Shown here piece after piece: positions 38,842 through 50,460 of a DNA stretch of 51,635 nt (the first letter of the stretch is position 1; every line of letters begins with the position of its first letter). Location of the stretch: positions 1 to 51,635 of the forward strand of contig NZ_QUIN01000017.1 of the NCBI RefSeq assembly GCF_003480255.1. The letters run 5' to 3'. The notes beneath the pieces were generated by a model. The model ran no database searches, was not told the origin of the DNA, and worked only from the letters and a program-made list of their open reading frames with translations. A program made the translations under genes and the position numbers. This DNA comes from Erysipelatoclostridium sp. AM42-17 (GTDB taxonomy: Bacteria > Bacillota_I > Bacilli_A > Erysipelotrichales > Coprobacillaceae).

Positions 38842-38858
38842 AGGTCTCAACTCCTTCA

Positions 38859-39605
38859 TTAAAGTTTTGTAAGAATTCGATAACCATCGTCTGTAATGAC
38901 GATAGTATGTTCATAATGAGCCGCTAAAGAACGGTCTTTTGTTACTACTGTCCAACCATCGCTTAAAGTTTCTGTTTCTTTTGCACCTAAATGTGCCATT
39001 GGTTCAATGGCCAAAGCCATTCCTTTCTTCAAACGAGGTCCCTTTCCTGCTGGACCATAATTTGGTACAGCTGGATCTTCATGAACTTCAGTTCCAATAC
39101 CATGACCTGTATAATCTAGTGGTGTTGTACATCCGTGTTCATATAGATAAGTTTCAATAGCATGAGAAATATCAGATAAGCGATTATCCGGTTTAACTTG
39201 CTCTAAACCAGTATATAACGAAGCTTCACAAACTTCCATAAGTTTTTTTACTTCATCGCTTACTTTACCTACTGCATAAGTCCATGCGCTATCACCATGA
39301 TAACCTTTATAACATGCACCTACATCAACTGAAATAATGTCACCCTCTTTTAATTTACGATGACTAGGAATTCCATGTACAACTTCTTCGTTAATAGAAG
39401 TACATACACTATTAGGAAATCCATATAATTTAAGAAATGAAGGTGTTGCTCCATTATCACGAATAACTTTATCACAAATTTGATCAATTTCCAATGTTGT
39501 TATTCCAGGTACAATCACTTCTTTTAATTTTTGATGTACAAGAGCAACAATTCTTCCTGCTTCAGCCATCAATTCTATTTCTCTACTATCTTTAGTAACA
39601 ATCAT
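38859..39605 (-). CDS. map: Methionine aminopeptidase, type I
   Basis: Removes the initiator Met from new proteins. 248 residues. Metal ligands appear in [29 protein letters not shown] and AIEPM, and the final Glu in HYEHTIVI. Its ATG overlaps the adk stop (TAATG). Confidence 0.97.
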   Translation of the reverse strand: MIVTKDSREIELMAEAGRIVALVHQKLKEVIVPGITTLEIDQICDKVIRDNGATPSFLKLYGFPNSVCTSINEEVVHGIPSHRKLKEGDIISVDVGACYKGYHGDSAWTYAVGKVSDEVKKLMEVCEASLYTGLEQVKPDNRLSDISHAIETYLYEHGCTTPLDYTGHGIGTEVHEDPAVPNYGPAGKGPRLKKGMALAIEPMAHLGAKETETLSDGWTVVTKDRSLAAHYEHTIVITDDGYRILTKL

Positions 39606-40252
39606 TATTTAACCTCCAGGCTTTTCTTGATATCCTTAAAGACGTCTTCCATAGATTGATCACCATTAATATTAGTGATTTCACCCTTCATTGTATAATA
39701 ATCAATTAAAGGTCTAGTCTGTTTATTGTAAGTATCTAATCTTACTTTTACAGCTTCTTCATTTTCATCAGGTCTTTGATATAATTCACCACCGCAATTA
39801 TCACAAATTCCTTCTTGTTTAGGTGGATTATATTCTACATGGAATGTAGCTCCACATTCTTTACAAGTTCTTCTTCCTGAAAGTCTCTTAGTTAATTTAT
39901 CAAAATTAACATCAAGATTTATAACTGCATCAATAGTAAAACCAAATTCTTTACCAATACTTTCAAGTTCTCTTGCTTGGATAATAGTACGAGGGAACCC
40001 ATCCAAAATAAATCCATTAGGAAATTCATTTTCTTTTAAATAATCCCTAACCATTTGAATAGTATAGTCATCAGGAACTAAATGTCCAAATTGAATAAAA
40101 TATTTTGCGATAACACCATATTTAGTTTGTTCTTTAAGAGCTTTTCTAAAAATATCTCCTGTAGAAATATGTGTCATTCCATATTCCTTAACTAGATTTG
40201 CTGCTTGTGTCCCTTTTCCTGCACCAGGAGGACCCATTAAAATAATATTCAT
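39605..40252 (-). CDS. adk: Adenylate kinase, zinc-binding lid
   Basis: Interconverts ATP, AMP and ADP. 215 residues. P-loop [10 protein letters not shown] (7-16), LDGFPRT, and a long lid with a four-cysteine zinc site (CKECG and CDNCGG), as in Gram-positive enzymes. Between secY and map as is typical. Confidence 0.97.
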   Translation of the reverse strand: MNIILMGPPGAGKGTQAANLVKEYGMTHISTGDIFRKALKEQTKYGVIAKYFIQFGHLVPDDYTIQMVRDYLKENEFPNGFILDGFPRTIIQARELESIGKEFGFTIDAVINLDVNFDKLTKRLSGRRTCKECGATFHVEYNPPKQEGICDNCGGELYQRPDENEEAVKVRLDTYNKQTRPLIDYYTMKGEITNINGDQSMEDVFKDIKKSLEVK

Positions 40253-40271
40253 TGTAACCCTTCTTTCTATA

Positions 40272-41564
40272 CTACTTACGAATATACCCGTGATATTCTT
40301 TTCTTGTTATGTGAGTCTTGATTTGTTTTACTGTTTCAAGTGCCACACCAGTAACGATAATCAAACCTGTTCCACCAAGTGATAAACTTGCGTTTTCAGT
40401 TTGTGTCCATAAAACTGGAGTAATAATTGGAATTGCAGCAATAATACATAAAGATAATGATCCTGCAACTGTTACACGATTTAAAACAGTTTTAATATAA
40501 TTCTTAGTATCAACGCCAGTTCTCACACCTGGAATTGAACCACCATTTTTCTTAAGATCATCACTGATTTTTTCAGCATCAATCTGTAAATTTGAATAGA
40601 AGAATGTAAATCCAATAATCATGACAATATATAGACAGAAACCAATTGGTTCTTGATAATTAAATATTGTATTAATCCATTTTGTAACAGTGCTAGCTTT
40701 CATAAAACTAACAATTGTTCTTGGCGCTGCGAGTACAGATGAAGCAAAGATAACAGGAATAACCCCTGAACTATTAATTTTAATAGGCATATGAGTCTGT
40801 TCCTTTGTTCTCATTGTTGTATTTGTACTTGTAGCATAGACAATTGGAATTTTTCTAATTGCACCTTCAGTAAATACAACGAAGATAACAATTGATAAAT
40901 AAACAATTACAAATAATACATACCAAGCTATATCTAACCACATTCCACTGTCGAATTTAACAATATTGTTAAATGTTGTAATAAATGAATTAGGTAAGTT
41001 AGAAACGATACCTGTAAAGATTAATAATGAAACACCATTACCAATCCCCTTATTTGTAATTTGATCTCCTAACCAAATTGCAAACATACTTCCAGCCATC
41101 ATAATTAAAACAACATAAATGTATGACCAAATAGAAGTATTTGTTAAAATATTATATCCACTATCAAAGGCATATGTTAGCACGCCACCTTGTAAAGCAG
41201 ATAAGAATAAAGTTAAAATTCTTGTAACACGGTCCTTCTTCTTTTTACCAGTATTACCTTCTTTACGCCAGCGAGTAAGTGCTGGTATAACATCCATAGA
41301 TAATAATTCGATAATAATTGATGAAGTAATGTATGGTGAAACACCTAAAGCGAATAATGAAAATCTTTCAAGTGTTCCCCCACCTAATAAATTCATAATT
41401 CCAAAAATACCAGAATTCGCATCACTCGAACTTAAAGATCCGATATTAACACCCGGAATTGTAACTGCTGATCCTAAACGATAAACAAATAAAATTCCAA
41501 GTGTAAATACGACCTTACGACGAAGCTCTCCTTTTTTGAATACATTTTTCAAAAATGTAAGCAT
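40272..41564 (-). CDS. secY: Preprotein translocase subunit SecY
   Basis: Channel of the general secretion pathway. 430 residues with 10 membrane helices. Opens with the short amphipathic segment LKNVFKKGELRRKVVFTLG, then YRLGSAVTIPGV, and has the plug and cytoplasmic-loop pattern of SecY (IPGVRTGVDTKNYI). Follows rplO by one base. Confidence 0.97.
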   Translation of the reverse strand: MLTFLKNVFKKGELRRKVVFTLGILFVYRLGSAVTIPGVNIGSLSSSDANSGIFGIMNLLGGGTLERFSLFALGVSPYITSSIIIELLSMDVIPALTRWRKEGNTGKKKKDRVTRILTLFLSALQGGVLTYAFDSGYNILTNTSIWSYIYVVLIMMAGSMFAIWLGDQITNKGIGNGVSLLIFTGIVSNLPNSFITTFNNIVKFDSGMWLDIAWYVLFVIVYLSIVIFVVFTEGAIRKIPIVYATSTNTTMRTKEQTHMPIKINSSGVIPVIFASSVLAAPRTIVSFMKASTVTKWINTIFNYQEPIGFCLYIVMIIGFTFFYSNLQIDAEKISDDLKKNGGSIPGVRTGVDTKNYIKTVLNRVTVAGSLSLCIIAAIPIITPVLWTQTENASLSLGGTGLIIVTGVALETVKQIKTHITRKEYHGYIRK

Positions 41565-41565
41565 C

Positions 41566-42006
41566 TTAGATCACCTCAGTTTTTCCACCTGCAGCTTCAA
41601 TAGCAGCAACAGCAGATTTAGAGAATTTAGCAGCTTGAACTGTTAATTTCTTTTCAATAGCACCATTTCCTAATACTTTAACACCATCTAATTCTTTTTT
41701 GATGATTCCAGCTTCTTTTAATGCTTGTGCGTTCACTGTTGCACCATCTTCAAATTTATTTAAGCTATCTAAATTTACAATAGCATATTCTTTACGATTA
41801 AAGTTTGTAAATCCACGTTTTGGTAAACGCATGAATAATGGAGTTTGTCCACCTTCGAAACCTGGTTTTTTACCTCCACCTGATCTAGCTCCTTGTCCTT
41901 TTTGACCTCTACCAGCTGTTTTACCAGTTCCTGAACTTGTTCCACGTCCAACACGTTTTCTTTCTTTACGTGCACCTTCAGTGTATTGTAATTCGTGTAG
42001 TTTCAT
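41566..42006 (-). CDS. rplO: 50S ribosomal protein L15 (uL15)
   Basis: 146 residues. [22 protein letters not shown] start, glycine-arginine-rich [20 protein letters not shown] and [15 protein letters not shown], all typical of L15. Upstream of secY. Confidence 0.97.
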   Translation of the reverse strand: MKLHELQYTEGARKERKRVGRGTSSGTGKTAGRGQKGQGARSGGGKKPGFEGGQTPLFMRLPKRGFTNFNRKEYAIVNLDSLNKFEDGATVNAQALKEAGIIKKELDGVKVLGNGAIEKKLTVQAAKFSKSAVAAIEAAGGKTEVI

Positions 42007-42017
42007 CGTTACACCTC

Positions 42018-42200
42018 CTATTTTTCTTCTACTTTAACTAGGTGTCCAACAACTTTTAACATTCCTTGAATGTAAACGTTGTCTTCTTTTTCTACTGTTT
42101 TATTAACTTTTCTTAAACCTAACGCTTCAAGAGTTTTTCTTTGTTTTGGTAAGCAACCAATTGGACTCTTAACAAGCGTAATACTTAATTTCTTAGCCAT
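42018..42200 (-). CDS. rpmD: 50S ribosomal protein L30 (uL30)
   Basis: 60 residues, standard bacterial length. Contains [30 protein letters not shown], the L30 signature. Between rpsE and rplO. Confidence 0.96.
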   Translation of the reverse strand: MAKKLSITLVKSPIGCLPKQRKTLEALGLRKVNKTVEKEDNVYIQGMLKVVGHLVKVEEK

Positions 42201-42214
42201 GTGTTTGCCTCCTA

Positions 42215-42781
42215 TTATCCAAAGATTTCTTCTACTTTTTTATCTCTTAATTCAGCTACTTCATTAACTGTTTTTAATGATGCTAAACCTTCCATAGTTG
42301 CTCTAACCATGTTAATTGGTGTTCTTGAACCTAAAGATTTAGATAAGATATCTGAATATCCAGCTAATTCAACAACCGCACGAACTGGACCACCAGCGAT
42401 GATTCCAGTACCTTGAGATGCAGGTTTAATAAATACTCTACCTGAACCATAAATACCAGTTACTTCGTGTGGGATTGTTCCATGGATTGAAGGTACTTTG
42501 ATTACATTACGTTTAGCATTTTCGCATGCTTTTCTAATTGCATCAGGTACTTCGTTAGCTTTACCAGTACCGAAACCAACTCTACCTTTTTTATCTCCGA
42601 TAACAACTAATGCAGCGAAACGCATTCTACGTCCACCTTTTACTACTTTAGTTACACGGTTAATAGTAACAACACGTTCTTCAAATTCTTTTTCTTCTCT
42701 TCTTGGTGCTCTTCTTTGACCATTTCTTCTAGGTCCAGATTTTCTTTCACCATTGTTAGTTCTTGGTTTACGTTGTTCCAT
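42215..42781 (-). CDS. rpsE: 30S ribosomal protein S5 (uS5)
   Basis: 188 residues, slightly long because of a basic N-terminal extension ([20 protein letters not shown]). Core S5 motifs: [38 protein letters not shown] and [13 protein letters not shown]. Contributes to decoding accuracy. Confidence 0.97.
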   Translation of the reverse strand: MEQRKPRTNNGERKSGPRRNGQRRAPRREEKEFEERVVTINRVTKVVKGGRRMRFAALVVIGDKKGRVGFGTGKANEVPDAIRKACENAKRNVIKVPSIHGTIPHEVTGIYGSGRVFIKPASQGTGIIAGGPVRAVVELAGYSDILSKSLGSRTPINMVRATMEGLASLKTVNEVAELRDKKVEEIFG

Positions 42782-42793
42782 ATTGACCTCCTT

Positions 42794-43150
42794 CTAGAAT
42801 TCTAATCCAGCTTCTCTAGCTGCTTCAGCTAAAGCTTTTACACGACCATGATAAATATATCCACCACGATCAAATACTACTTTTTTAATTTTTTTAGCTT
42901 CTGCTCTTTCAGCAATAGCTTTCCCTACAGCAGCAGCTGCAGCAATATTTCCACCGTTTTCTAATTTCATATCAACGCTTGATGCACTTACTAAAGTTAC
43001 ACCATTTACATCATCAATGATTTGAGCATGAATATGAGCATTTGAACGGAACACATTTAAACGTGGACATTCTGGAGTTCCACTGATTTTTGCACGAACT
43101 CTAGCGTGACGTTTTAAACGTACATCATTACGAGATTGTAATTTAGCCAT
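42794..43150 (-). CDS. rplR: 50S ribosomal protein L18 (uL18)
   Basis: 118 residues, 5S rRNA-binding. [25 protein letters not shown] and the C-terminal [26 protein letters not shown] are diagnostic. Confidence 0.97.
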   Translation of the reverse strand: MAKLQSRNDVRLKRHARVRAKISGTPECPRLNVFRSNAHIHAQIIDDVNGVTLVSASSVDMKLENGGNIAAAAAVGKAIAERAEAKKIKKVVFDRGGYIYHGRVKALAEAAREAGLEF

Positions 43151-43180
43151 GAATATAGCTCCTTTCTTACTCTTTCTAAA

Positions 43181-43726
43181 CTACTTCTTACCAGCAGTTT
43201 TTCCTTCTTTTCTGATGATTCTTTCATCAACATATTTAATACCTTTTCCTTTATAAGGTTCAGGTTTTTTCTTAGATCTGATTAATGCTGCCATTTGACC
43301 AACACGTTCTTTAGAAATACCAGATACGATAATTGAGTTAGCATTTGGAGTTTCGATTTTTACTCCTTCTTCAGCTTCAATTTCAACTTGATGAGAGAAA
43401 CCAATATTTAATACTAATGTATTTCCCTTCATTTGAGCACGGTAACCAATACCAACGATTTCTAATTCTTTTTTGAAACCATCATGTACACCTGTGATCA
43501 TATTTGCAAGTAATGCTCTTGTTGTACCATGTAATTGTTTTACATGTTTTTCTTCACTACTTCTTTTAACAGTAATTTCATTTTCATTTTTTTCAAATGA
43601 AATAACTGGAGAAAATTGTCTTACTAAAGTCCCTTTAGCTCCTGTTACTGTAACAGTATTATCTTCAGCGATATCAACAGTTACACCTTCAGGTACAATG
43701 ATTAATTTATTACCGATACGAGACAT
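43181..43726 (-). CDS. rplF: 50S ribosomal protein L6 (uL6)
   Basis: 181 residues. MSRIGNKLIIVPEGV start, GTTRALLANMITGV, and EPYKGKGIKYVDE near the end, the L6 signature. Confidence 0.97.
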   Translation of the reverse strand: MSRIGNKLIIVPEGVTVDIAEDNTVTVTGAKGTLVRQFSPVISFEKNENEITVKRSSEEKHVKQLHGTTRALLANMITGVHDGFKKELEIVGIGYRAQMKGNTLVLNIGFSHQVEIEAEEGVKIETPNANSIIVSGISKERVGQMAALIRSKKKPEPYKGKGIKYVDERIIRKEGKTAGKK

Positions 43727-43754
43727 CAGTTATACCTCCTGTATAATTTTTTTA

Positions 43755-44150
43755 TTACCAGATATATGCTAAAACCTCTCCACCAATTTGTTTAGCTCTA
43801 GCTTCTTTATCAGTCATTAAACCTTGAGAAGTTGATAAGATAACGATTCCTAAACCATTTAATACTTTAGGGATTTCATTAACTTTTGCATATACACGTA
43901 ATCCAGGTTTAGAGATTCTCTTTAAATCTGTGATTACTCTATCTTTACCTCTATATTTTAAAGTGATATTAATGTTTTTAATGGCACCTTCGCCTTCAAC
44001 TTTATATCCTTTAATGAATCCTTCATTTTTCAAAATTTCAGCGATTTCTACTTTTAATTTTGATGCAGGAACAGTTACTTCATCATGATACTGTCTATTT
44101 GCATTACGGATTCTTGTTAACATATCTGCAATTGGATCTGTCATTACCAT
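43755..44150 (-). CDS. rpsH: 30S ribosomal protein S8 (uS8)
   Basis: 131 residues. [15 protein letters not shown] start and the C-terminal [27 protein letters not shown]. The first ATG (44150) is kept because GGAGG lies at suitable distance; the second ATG two codons in would also give a normal S8. Confidence 0.97.
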   Translation of the reverse strand: MVMTDPIADMLTRIRNANRQYHDEVTVPASKLKVEIAEILKNEGFIKGYKVEGEGAIKNINITLKYRGKDRVITDLKRISKPGLRVYAKVNEIPKVLNGLGIVILSTSQGLMTDKEARAKQIGGEVLAYIW

Positions 44151-44189
44151 TTGCTAGTCCTCCTTCCAAAACGGATTTTAAATTTCTAA

Positions 44190-44375
44190 TTACCAGCTTG
44201 CTTTTTTTACACCTGGGATTTCACCTTTGTATGCTAATTCGCGGAAGCAAATTCTACAAAGTTTAAATTTTCTAATTACTGAATGTGGTCTACCACAACG
44301 TTCACAACGAGTGTATTCACGCACTTTATATTTTTGAGGACGTTGTTGTTTCACTTTCATTGATGTTTTAGCCAT
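44190..44375 (-). CDS. rpsN: 30S ribosomal protein S14 type Z (uS14)
   Basis: 61 residues, the short zinc form with CERCGR and CRICF cysteine pairs and the C-terminal [11 protein letters not shown]. Confidence 0.97.
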   Translation of the reverse strand: MAKTSMKVKQQRPQKYKVREYTRCERCGRPHSVIRKFKLCRICFRELAYKGEIPGVKKASW

Positions 44376-44389
44376 TGTGAGTCCTCCTC

Positions 44390-44929
44390 TTATTTATGGA
44401 ATGGCATTCCTAATTGTGCTAATAATTCATGACCTTCTTCATCGCTATTAGCAGTAGTTACGAATACGATATCCATTCCTCTTAATTTATTTACTTTATC
44501 AAAATCGATTTCAGGGAAAATTAATTGTTCTTTAATTCCTAAAGTGTAATTTCCTCTTCCGTCGAATGAATTGTTAGATACACCTCTGAAGTCTCTTACA
44601 CGAGGTAAAGAAACGTTGAATAATTTATCAACAAATTCATACATTCTTTCACCACGTAAAGTTACTTTACAACCAATTGCTTGACCTTCACGTAATTTGA
44701 AACCAGCGATTGATTTTTTTGCTCTAGTTACAACTGGTTTTTGACCAGAGATTAATGTTAATTCATTCACTGCATCATCTAATAATTTTGAATTAGATAC
44801 AGCATCACCAACACCAATATTGATAACTACTTTTTCAATTTTAGGTGCTTGCATTTTAGAAGAATAATTGAATTTTTCCATTAACGACTTAACTACTTCG
44901 TTTTCATAACGTTCTTGTAAACGATTCAT
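44390..44929 (-). CDS. rplE: 50S ribosomal protein L5 (uL5)
   Basis: 179 residues, 5S rRNA-binding. Contains [38 protein letters not shown] and the family C-terminus [12 protein letters not shown]. Confidence 0.97.
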   Translation of the reverse strand: MNRLQERYENEVVKSLMEKFNYSSKMQAPKIEKVVINIGVGDAVSNSKLLDDAVNELTLISGQKPVVTRAKKSIAGFKLREGQAIGCKVTLRGERMYEFVDKLFNVSLPRVRDFRGVSNNSFDGRGNYTLGIKEQLIFPEIDFDKVNKLRGMDIVFVTTANSDEEGHELLAQLGMPFHK

Positions 44930-44946
44930 CTGCTATCTCCTTTCAA

Positions 44947-45285
44947 TTATTTCTTTTTCTTTTTATCAACTTCAGCCCCAGTTTTTTTGTTAATACGGAC
45001 TTTAGTTTTCTTACCATCAGCATCTACAGTTACTTTATATCCTAATTTAACTGCTGCTTTTGCTTTTGAATCATAGTATGCAACATTTGAAACATGAATT
45101 GGAGCTTCTCTTGTTACAATACCACCTTCAGGATCAGCTTGAGAAGGTTTTACATGTTTAGTAACAACATTAATTCCTTCAACAATTACTTTATCTTGTT
45201 TTGCAAGAACTTGTAACACTTCACCTGTTTTACCTTTATCTTTACCTGCGATAACTTGAACAGTATCACCTACACGGATTTTCAT
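44947..45285 (-). CDS. rplX: 50S ribosomal protein L24 (uL24)
   Basis: 112 residues. KOW motif at the start (VGDTVQVIAGKDKGKTGEV) and EGINVVTKHVKPS. Lysine-rich tail ending DKKKKK is a little longer than usual. Confidence 0.97.
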   Translation of the reverse strand: MKIRVGDTVQVIAGKDKGKTGEVLQVLAKQDKVIVEGINVVTKHVKPSQADPEGGIVTREAPIHVSNVAYYDSKAKAAVKLGYKVTVDADGKKTKVRINKKTGAEVDKKKKK

Positions 45286-45297
45286 GTGCCACCCCTC

Positions 45298-45666
45298 CTA
45301 TAATACTTCTGGAGCTAATGATACGATTTTCATGAAATCAGCATCTCTTAACTCTCTTGCAACTGGTCCAAAGATACGAGTACCTCTTGGAGATTTGTCA
45401 TCTTTAATAATTACACAAGCGTTATCATCAAATTTAATGTATGATCCGTTTTCACGACCTACACCATATTTAGTTCTAACGATAACCGCTTTTACTACTT
45501 CACCTTTTTTTACAGTTCCACCAGGTGCTGCTTGTTTCACTGTTGCTACAACAACATCACCGATGCTACTTGTTTTTCTATTTGAACCACCTAAGTTACG
45601 AATTACTAATACTTCTTTAGCACCAGTATTATCAGCAACTTTAAGTCTACTTTCGTTTTGAATCAT
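45298..45666 (-). CDS. rplN: 50S ribosomal protein L14 (uL14)
   Basis: 122 residues. [19 protein letters not shown] start and [11 protein letters not shown] near the end, diagnostic of L14. Confidence 0.98.
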   Translation of the reverse strand: MIQNESRLKVADNTGAKEVLVIRNLGGSNRKTSSIGDVVVATVKQAAPGGTVKKGEVVKAVIVRTKYGVGRENGSYIKFDDNACVIIKDDKSPRGTRIFGPVARELRDADFMKIVSLAPEVL

Positions 45667-45695
45667 CTTCGGTTACCTCCTTTTAGAGTTTCTAA

Positions 45696-45956
45696 TTAAA
45701 CTGTTTCTGCTTTTTTAACGATTTCTACTAAACGGAAACGTTTTGTAGCAGATAATGGTCTTGTTGACATGATTTTAACAATGTCACCAACTTGAGCAAC
45801 ATTTTCTTCATCATGAGCATGAAATTTAGTAGAAGATTTCATACGTTTACCATATAATTTATGCTTTACATGTGTTTCAACTAGCACTGTAATAGTCTTA
45901 TCCATTTTAGTAGATACAACTGTACCAGTATAAACTTTACGATTATTTCTTTCCAT
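45696..45956 (-). CDS. rpsQ: 30S ribosomal protein S17 (uS17)
   Basis: 86 residues. [22 protein letters not shown] and [20 protein letters not shown], the S17 OB-fold signature. Confidence 0.97.
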   Translation of the reverse strand: MERNNRKVYTGTVVSTKMDKTITVLVETHVKHKLYGKRMKSSTKFHAHDEENVAQVGDIVKIMSTRPLSATKRFRLVEIVKKAETV

Positions 45957-45967
45957 TGTATCTCCTC

Positions 45968-46162
45968 CTATTGGTTCATTTCTCTTTCTCTAATAATTGT
46001 TTTAATACGAGCGATTGTTTTACGAACTTGTCTAATACGTGCTGTGTTTTCTAATTGACCTGTAGCTTGTTGGAATCTTAATCCAAAAAGCTCTTTTTTG
46101 TATTCTTCAACTTTAGCTAATAAAGCTTCGTTATCTAATTCTCTAATTTCTTGCGCTGTCAT
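45968..46162 (-). CDS. rpmC: 50S ribosomal protein L29 (uL29)
   Basis: 64 residues, two-helix protein: [26 protein letters not shown] and [16 protein letters not shown]. Follows rplP by 2 bases. Confidence 0.96.
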   Translation of the reverse strand: MTAQEIRELDNEALLAKVEEYKKELFGLRFQQATGQLENTARIRQVRKTIARIKTIIREREMNQ

Positions 46163-46164
46163 AA

Positions 46165-46575
46165 TTATTCACCCTTTCCAATGATTTTACATTTAATAGG
46201 TAATTTATGAGATGCAAGTCTTAAAGCTTCTCTAAGTACTGGTTCTTCTAATCCACCTACTTCAAAAAGAACACGACCAGTTTTAACAACTGCTACCCAT
46301 TCTTCTGGAGAACCTTTACCTGATCCCATACGTACTTCTAATGGTTTTTTAGTTTTAGCTAAATGTGGGAAAATTCTAATCCATACTTTACCACCACGGT
46401 TCATATAACGGTTGATGGCAATACGTGCTGCTTCGATTTGACGTGAAGTAATCCAAGCACCTTCAGTTGCTACTAAACCAAATTCACCAAAAGATACTTT
46501 ATCTCCACCTTTAGTCTTACCTTCATAGCTAACACGATGAGGTCTTCTGTATTTTGTTCTTTTAGGCATCAACAT
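46165..46575 (-). CDS. rplP: 50S ribosomal protein L16 (uL16)
   Basis: 136 residues as drawn from the ATG at 46575 ([11 protein letters not shown]). Family members begin at MPKRTKYRR, two codons in; AGGGG lies 10 bases before the first ATG, so the longer start is kept with some doubt. Contains [17 protein letters not shown] [13 protein letters not shown] and [15 protein letters not shown]. Confidence 0.96.
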   Translation of the reverse strand: MLMPKRTKYRRPHRVSYEGKTKGGDKVSFGEFGLVATEGAWITSRQIEAARIAINRYMNRGGKVWIRIFPHLAKTKKPLEVRMGSGKGSPEEWVAVVKTGRVLFEVGGLEEPVLREALRLASHKLPIKCKIIGKGE

Positions 46576-46577
46576 GA

Positions 46578-47231
46578 TTATTTATCCCCTTTCTTCTTTT
46601 CAGGAAGGATTTCTCCCATACAAATCCAAACTTTAACTCCTAATTTACCATAAGTCGTATCTGCTTCAGCAGTCGCATAATCAATATCAGCTCTTAAAGT
46701 ATGAAGAGGGACATTCCCTTCAGAGTATCCTTCAGCACGAGCCATATCAGCTCCACCTAAACGTCCTGAAACACTTGTTTTAATTCCTTTAGCACCAGCT
46801 CTCATTGCTCTTTGAATAGCACGTTTTTGAACTGTTCTAAATGAAGCACGATTTTCTAATTGTTCTGCAATGTTGTTTGCAACTAATTGAGCAACAACAT
46901 CTGGATTTTTAATTTCTACGATGTTAATGAAAACTTGTTTTCCACTAACCATTTTAGCTACTTCTTTTCTTAAAGCATCTACTGCTTCTCCATCTTTACC
47001 GATTACTACACCAGGTCTAGATGTGTGAACAAAGATTGTTACACGGTTTTTTGATCTTTCGATTTCAACTTTAGCAACTGAAGCAGTTTTTAATTTTTTA
47101 AGGATATAATCACGAATTTTAATATCTTCATGTAATAACCCAGCGAAATCTTGATCATTTGCGTACCATCTTGAATCCCAATTACGGTTAACACCAACTC
47201 GTAAACCTACTGGACTTACTTTTTGACCCAT
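46578..47231 (-). CDS. rpsC: 30S ribosomal protein S3 (uS3)
   Basis: 217 residues. [15 protein letters not shown] start, KH domain with [12 protein letters not shown], and the C-terminal [17 protein letters not shown]. Part of the mRNA entry site. Confidence 0.98.
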   Translation of the reverse strand: MGQKVSPVGLRVGVNRNWDSRWYANDQDFAGLLHEDIKIRDYILKKLKTASVAKVEIERSKNRVTIFVHTSRPGVVIGKDGEAVDALRKEVAKMVSGKQVFINIVEIKNPDVVAQLVANNIAEQLENRASFRTVQKRAIQRAMRAGAKGIKTSVSGRLGGADMARAEGYSEGNVPLHTLRADIDYATAEADTTYGKLGVKVWICMGEILPEKKKGDK

Positions 47232-47242
47232 TCTAGTACCTC

Positions 47243-47575
47243 CTATCTTTCATCTACCACACATGTGATGTGGCTTGTTCTTTTTAAAATTCTTGTTCCG
47301 CTACCTTTTGCTCTAGCACGGAATCTTTTTAATGTTGGACCTTCATCAACGAAGATTTCTTTAATATATAATTTATCTGCATCTGCACCATTGTTGAATA
47401 CAGCGTTTTGTGCAGCTGATTTAACGACTTTAATGACTGCAGGTGTAGCTGCTTTATTAGTATATTCTAAGATACCTAAAGCTTCTTTCACTTGCTTACC
47501 TCTTACTAAGTCAACAACTAATCTTGCTTTTTGAGGTGATACACGAATCGTTTTAGCTAATGCTTTTGCTTCCAT
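47243..47575 (-). CDS. rplV: 50S ribosomal protein L22 (uL22)
   Basis: 110 residues. [18 protein letters not shown] and the tunnel-lining [18 protein letters not shown] loop, diagnostic of L22. Confidence 0.97.
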   Translation of the reverse strand: MEAKALAKTIRVSPQKARLVVDLVRGKQVKEALGILEYTNKAATPAVIKVVKSAAQNAVFNNGADADKLYIKEIFVDEGPTLKRFRARAKGSGTRILKRTSHITCVVDER

Positions 47576-47594
47576 GTTTTATGCTCTCCTCTCT

Positions 47595-47873
47595 CTATTT
47601 ACCAGCTTTTTTATCATCATCACCGTGACCATGGAAAGTTCTTGTTGGAGCGAATTCTCCTAACTTATGACCAACCATATCTTCAGTAACGTAAACTGGA
47701 ATATGTTCTCTTCCGTTATACACTGCAAATGTATGTTCAATAAATTGAGGGAAGATTGTTGAACGTCTTGACCAAGTTTTGATAACTTCTTTTTTACCAG
47801 ATTCATTTAATGCTTCAACTTTTTTCATTAAATGAGCATCAACAAATGGTCCCTTTTTTAAACTACGTGCCAT
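47595..47873 (-). CDS. rpsS: 30S ribosomal protein S19 (uS19)
   Basis: 92 residues. [19 protein letters not shown] start, [10 protein letters not shown] and [18 protein letters not shown]. Confidence 0.98.
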   Translation of the reverse strand: MARSLKKGPFVDAHLMKKVEALNESGKKEVIKTWSRRSTIFPQFIEHTFAVYNGREHIPVYVTEDMVGHKLGEFAPTRTFHGHGDDDKKAGK

Positions 47874-47890
47874 TTTTTCTTTCCTCCTTA

Positions 47891-48724
47891 TTATTTACCG
47901 TTGCGACGACGTACAATTAATTTAGTCGAAGCTTTTTTATTCTTTCTAGTTTTAACACCCATAGCTTTTTTACCCCAAGGTGTCATTGGTGCTTTACGAC
48001 CGATTGAAGTTCTTCCTTCACCACCACCATGAGGGTGATCATTAGGGTTCATTACAGAACCACGAACTGTAGGTCTAACACCTTTCCATCTCATACGACC
48101 AGCTTTACCATAGTTAACTAAACCATGATCTTCGTTTCCAACTACACCAACTGTAGCTCTACAAACTGCTAAGACTTTTCTAACTTCACCAGAAGCTAAT
48201 CTTAAGATTACATATTTATCTTCTTTACCTAAGATTTGAGCAGACACACCAGCAGATCTTGCGATTTGTCCACCTTTACCAGGTTGCATTTCGATATTAT
48301 GGATAACAGTACCTTCAGGCATATTTCCCATTGGTAAAGCATTACCAACAATAATATCTGCATTTTCTCCAGAGATAATAGTCATTCCAACTTCTAATCC
48401 CTTTGGAGCTAAAATATATCTTTTTTCACCATCTGCATAGTTAATTAATGCGATGTTTGCTGATCTATTTGGATCATATTCAATAGTTGCTACTTTTCCA
48501 GGGATATTGTCTTTATTACGTTTGAAGTCAATAATACGATATTTTTGTTTATGACCTCCACCGTGATGACGAGTTGTAATAACACCATTGTTATTACGTC
48601 CACCGTTTTTGTTTTTCTTAGCAACTAAAGATTTTTCAGGTTTTGTTGCTGTAATTTCTTCATAAGTTAATGAAGTCATATTACGACGACCGTTAGTGAC
48701 TGGCTTATAAGTTTTAATTGCCAT
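47891..48724 (-). CDS. rplB: 50S ribosomal protein L2 (uL2)
   Basis: 277 residues. Key segments [25 protein letters not shown] and the peptidyl-transferase-proximal [14 protein letters not shown]. Separated from rplW by 62 bases that contain a small hairpin. Confidence 0.98.
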   Translation of the reverse strand: MAIKTYKPVTNGRRNMTSLTYEEITATKPEKSLVAKKNKNGGRNNNGVITTRHHGGGHKQKYRIIDFKRNKDNIPGKVATIEYDPNRSANIALINYADGEKRYILAPKGLEVGMTIISGENADIIVGNALPMGNMPEGTVIHNIEMQPGKGGQIARSAGVSAQILGKEDKYVILRLASGEVRKVLAVCRATVGVVGNEDHGLVNYGKAGRMRWKGVRPTVRGSVMNPNDHPHGGGEGRTSIGRKAPMTPWGKKAMGVKTRKNKKASTKLIVRRRNGK

Positions 48725-48786
48725 CTTTAGTTTCCTCCTAATTTCTTATCTGGAACGAGTTATTCCAATATTTTACGAATTATCAA
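48725..48786 (-). other. rplW-rplB gap with short hairpin
   Basis: This 62-base gap, unusually wide for this operon, holds the minus-strand inverted repeat TGGAATAACTCGTTCCA (about 48751-48767) with no T run, and the rplB site AGGAGG. The hairpin may be an RNA processing or stability element; no stronger statement is possible. Confidence 0.35.
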
Positions 48787-49077
48787 TTAGTCTTCATCAA
48801 AGAAATTGATTTCGTTTCCTTCAGCTAAAGTTACGATAGCTTTTCTTCTTTTGTTAGTTTTACCAACATATCTACCCATTCTTTTTGTTTTTGCTCTTAC
48901 GTTCATAACATTAACGTTAACAACTTTTACATTGAACATTGCTTCAACAGCGTTTTTAATTTCAATTTTGTTAGCATTAACATCTACATCAAATGTGTAT
49001 TTGTTTGATTCAGCTTGAAGAGTCATTGATTTTTCAGTAAGTACAGGTTTTTTTAATACATCTGTAATGTGTGCCAT
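48787..49077 (-). CDS. rplW: 50S ribosomal protein L23 (uL23)
   Basis: 96 residues. [15 protein letters not shown] and [22 protein letters not shown] are the L23 signature. Sits at the exit of the peptide tunnel. Overlaps the rplD stop by one base. Confidence 0.97.
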   Translation of the reverse strand: MAHITDVLKKPVLTEKSMTLQAESNKYTFDVDVNANKIEIKNAVEAMFNVKVVNVNVMNVRAKTKRMGRYVGKTNKRRKAIVTLAEGNEINFFDED

Positions 49078-49700
49078 TATGCAAGTACCTCCTCAACAGC
49101 TTTAATTGCAGCTTCAGTCATAATTAACTTGTTGCTGTTTAAAATATCATAAACATTAACATGTTTAGCATCTAATAATTTAACTCCTGGGATATTGTTA
49201 GCAGATTTAGCAACGATTGGACAAATTTCATCAAAAACAATTAATGTTTTTGCTGGAGCTTGTAAGTTTTCTAAAACTTTAACCATATCTTTTGTTTTTG
49301 GAGCTTCAATTTTAATTCCTTCGATTGCCATAAATTCATTATCTTGAACTTTAGTAGATAAAGCTGATTTTAAAGCTAATCTTCTAACCTTACGGTTTAA
49401 TTTAAATTTATAACTTCTAGGTGTTGGACCAAATACAACTCCTCCTCCACGCCATTGTGGTGCACGGATTGATCCTTGTCTAGCTCTACCAGTACCTTTT
49501 TGACGCCATGGTTTTTTACCACCACCAGCAACTTCAGTACGATTTTTAACTTTATGTGTACCTTGTCTTAAAGACGCTCTTTGTAATAAAACCATATCAA
49601 ATAAAGCTTGTTTATTTGGTTCAATTCCGAATACTGCTTCATTTAATTCTAAATCTTTTACTTCAGCACCTTCTTGGTTAAATACTTTAATATTAAGCAT
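49077..49700 (-). CDS. rplD: 50S ribosomal protein L4 (uL4)
   Basis: 207 residues. [27 protein letters not shown] loop (about 63-85) and [15 protein letters not shown]. In some bacteria L4 represses its own operon through the S10 leader; a structured leader is present here at 50812-50875. Confidence 0.98.
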   Translation of the reverse strand: MLNIKVFNQEGAEVKDLELNEAVFGIEPNKQALFDMVLLQRASLRQGTHKVKNRTEVAGGGKKPWRQKGTGRARQGSIRAPQWRGGGVVFGPTPRSYKFKLNRKVRRLALKSALSTKVQDNEFMAIEGIKIEAPKTKDMVKVLENLQAPAKTLIVFDEICPIVAKSANNIPGVKLLDAKHVNVYDILNSNKLIMTEAAIKAVEEVLA

Positions 49701-49722
49701 TCTATGTTCCTCCTTCCCAAAA

Positions 49723-50439
49723 TTACTCAGCTGTAGCTTCAGCTGCAGCTTCTACATTTGTGTTTTCTTCTGCAGGAGTATAATCTACTAATTCATGAGC
49801 TGTTTTAACTTGACCAGCTTTTTTGATTGCAGATTTAACAACTACTAATCCTTTTTTAGGTCCTGGTACTGAACCTTTGATTAATAATAAATTGTTTTCT
49901 ACATCTACTGCAACAACTTCTAAGTTTTGAATTGTACGAGTTACATGTCCCATTTGCCCTGGTAATTTTTTACCTGGAGCAATTCTGTTTGGAGCGATTG
50001 GTCCCATTGAACCAACAATTCTATGAGCTCCTGAACCATGTCCTTTAGGACCAATGTGTTGACCATGTCTTTTGATAACACCTTGATATCCTTTACCTTT
50101 TGAAGTTCCAGTTACATCTACAACTTCACCAGCTACGAAGCTATCAACAGTAATTTTATCTCCAACTTCATAACTCATCATTTCGTCAAAACGAAATTCT
50201 TTAATGAAGCGCTTAGGAGCTGTGTTTGCTTTGTCAGCAATTCCTTTTTCAGCTTTGTTTGCTAATTTTTCTCTTTTATCTTCGAAACCAACTTTAACAG
50301 CATCATAACCATCGCTTGCAACTGTTTTCTTTTGTAACACTACGTTTTCAGTAGCTTCTACTACAGTTACAGGGATTAATAAACCGTCAGTTGTGAAGAC
50401 TTGAGTCATTCCAATCTTACGACCTAAGATTCCTTTCAT
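49723..50439 (-). CDS. rplC: 50S ribosomal protein L3 (uL3)
   Basis: 238 residues. [15 protein letters not shown] start and [21 protein letters not shown]. The C-terminus carries an extra acidic, Ala/Glu-rich tail (about 220-238, [17 protein letters not shown]), about 20 residues longer than usual L3. Confidence 0.97.
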   Translation of the reverse strand: MKGILGRKIGMTQVFTTDGLLIPVTVVEATENVVLQKKTVASDGYDAVKVGFEDKREKLANKAEKGIADKANTAPKRFIKEFRFDEMMSYEVGDKITVDSFVAGEVVDVTGTSKGKGYQGVIKRHGQHIGPKGHGSGAHRIVGSMGPIAPNRIAPGKKLPGQMGHVTRTIQNLEVVAVDVENNLLLIKGSVPGPKKGLVVVKSAIKKAGQVKTAHELVDYTPAEENTNVEAAAEATAE

Positions 50440-50460
50440 GAGTTACACCTTTTACCTTTC

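Noticed and set aside
41119..41484. 121-codon plus-strand frame opposite secY
   Set aside because: Antisense to a conserved gene with no start signal; a by-product of codon composition.
45284..45661. 125-codon plus-strand frame opposite rplN
   Set aside because: Complete shadow of a conserved ribosomal gene; no ribosome binding site.
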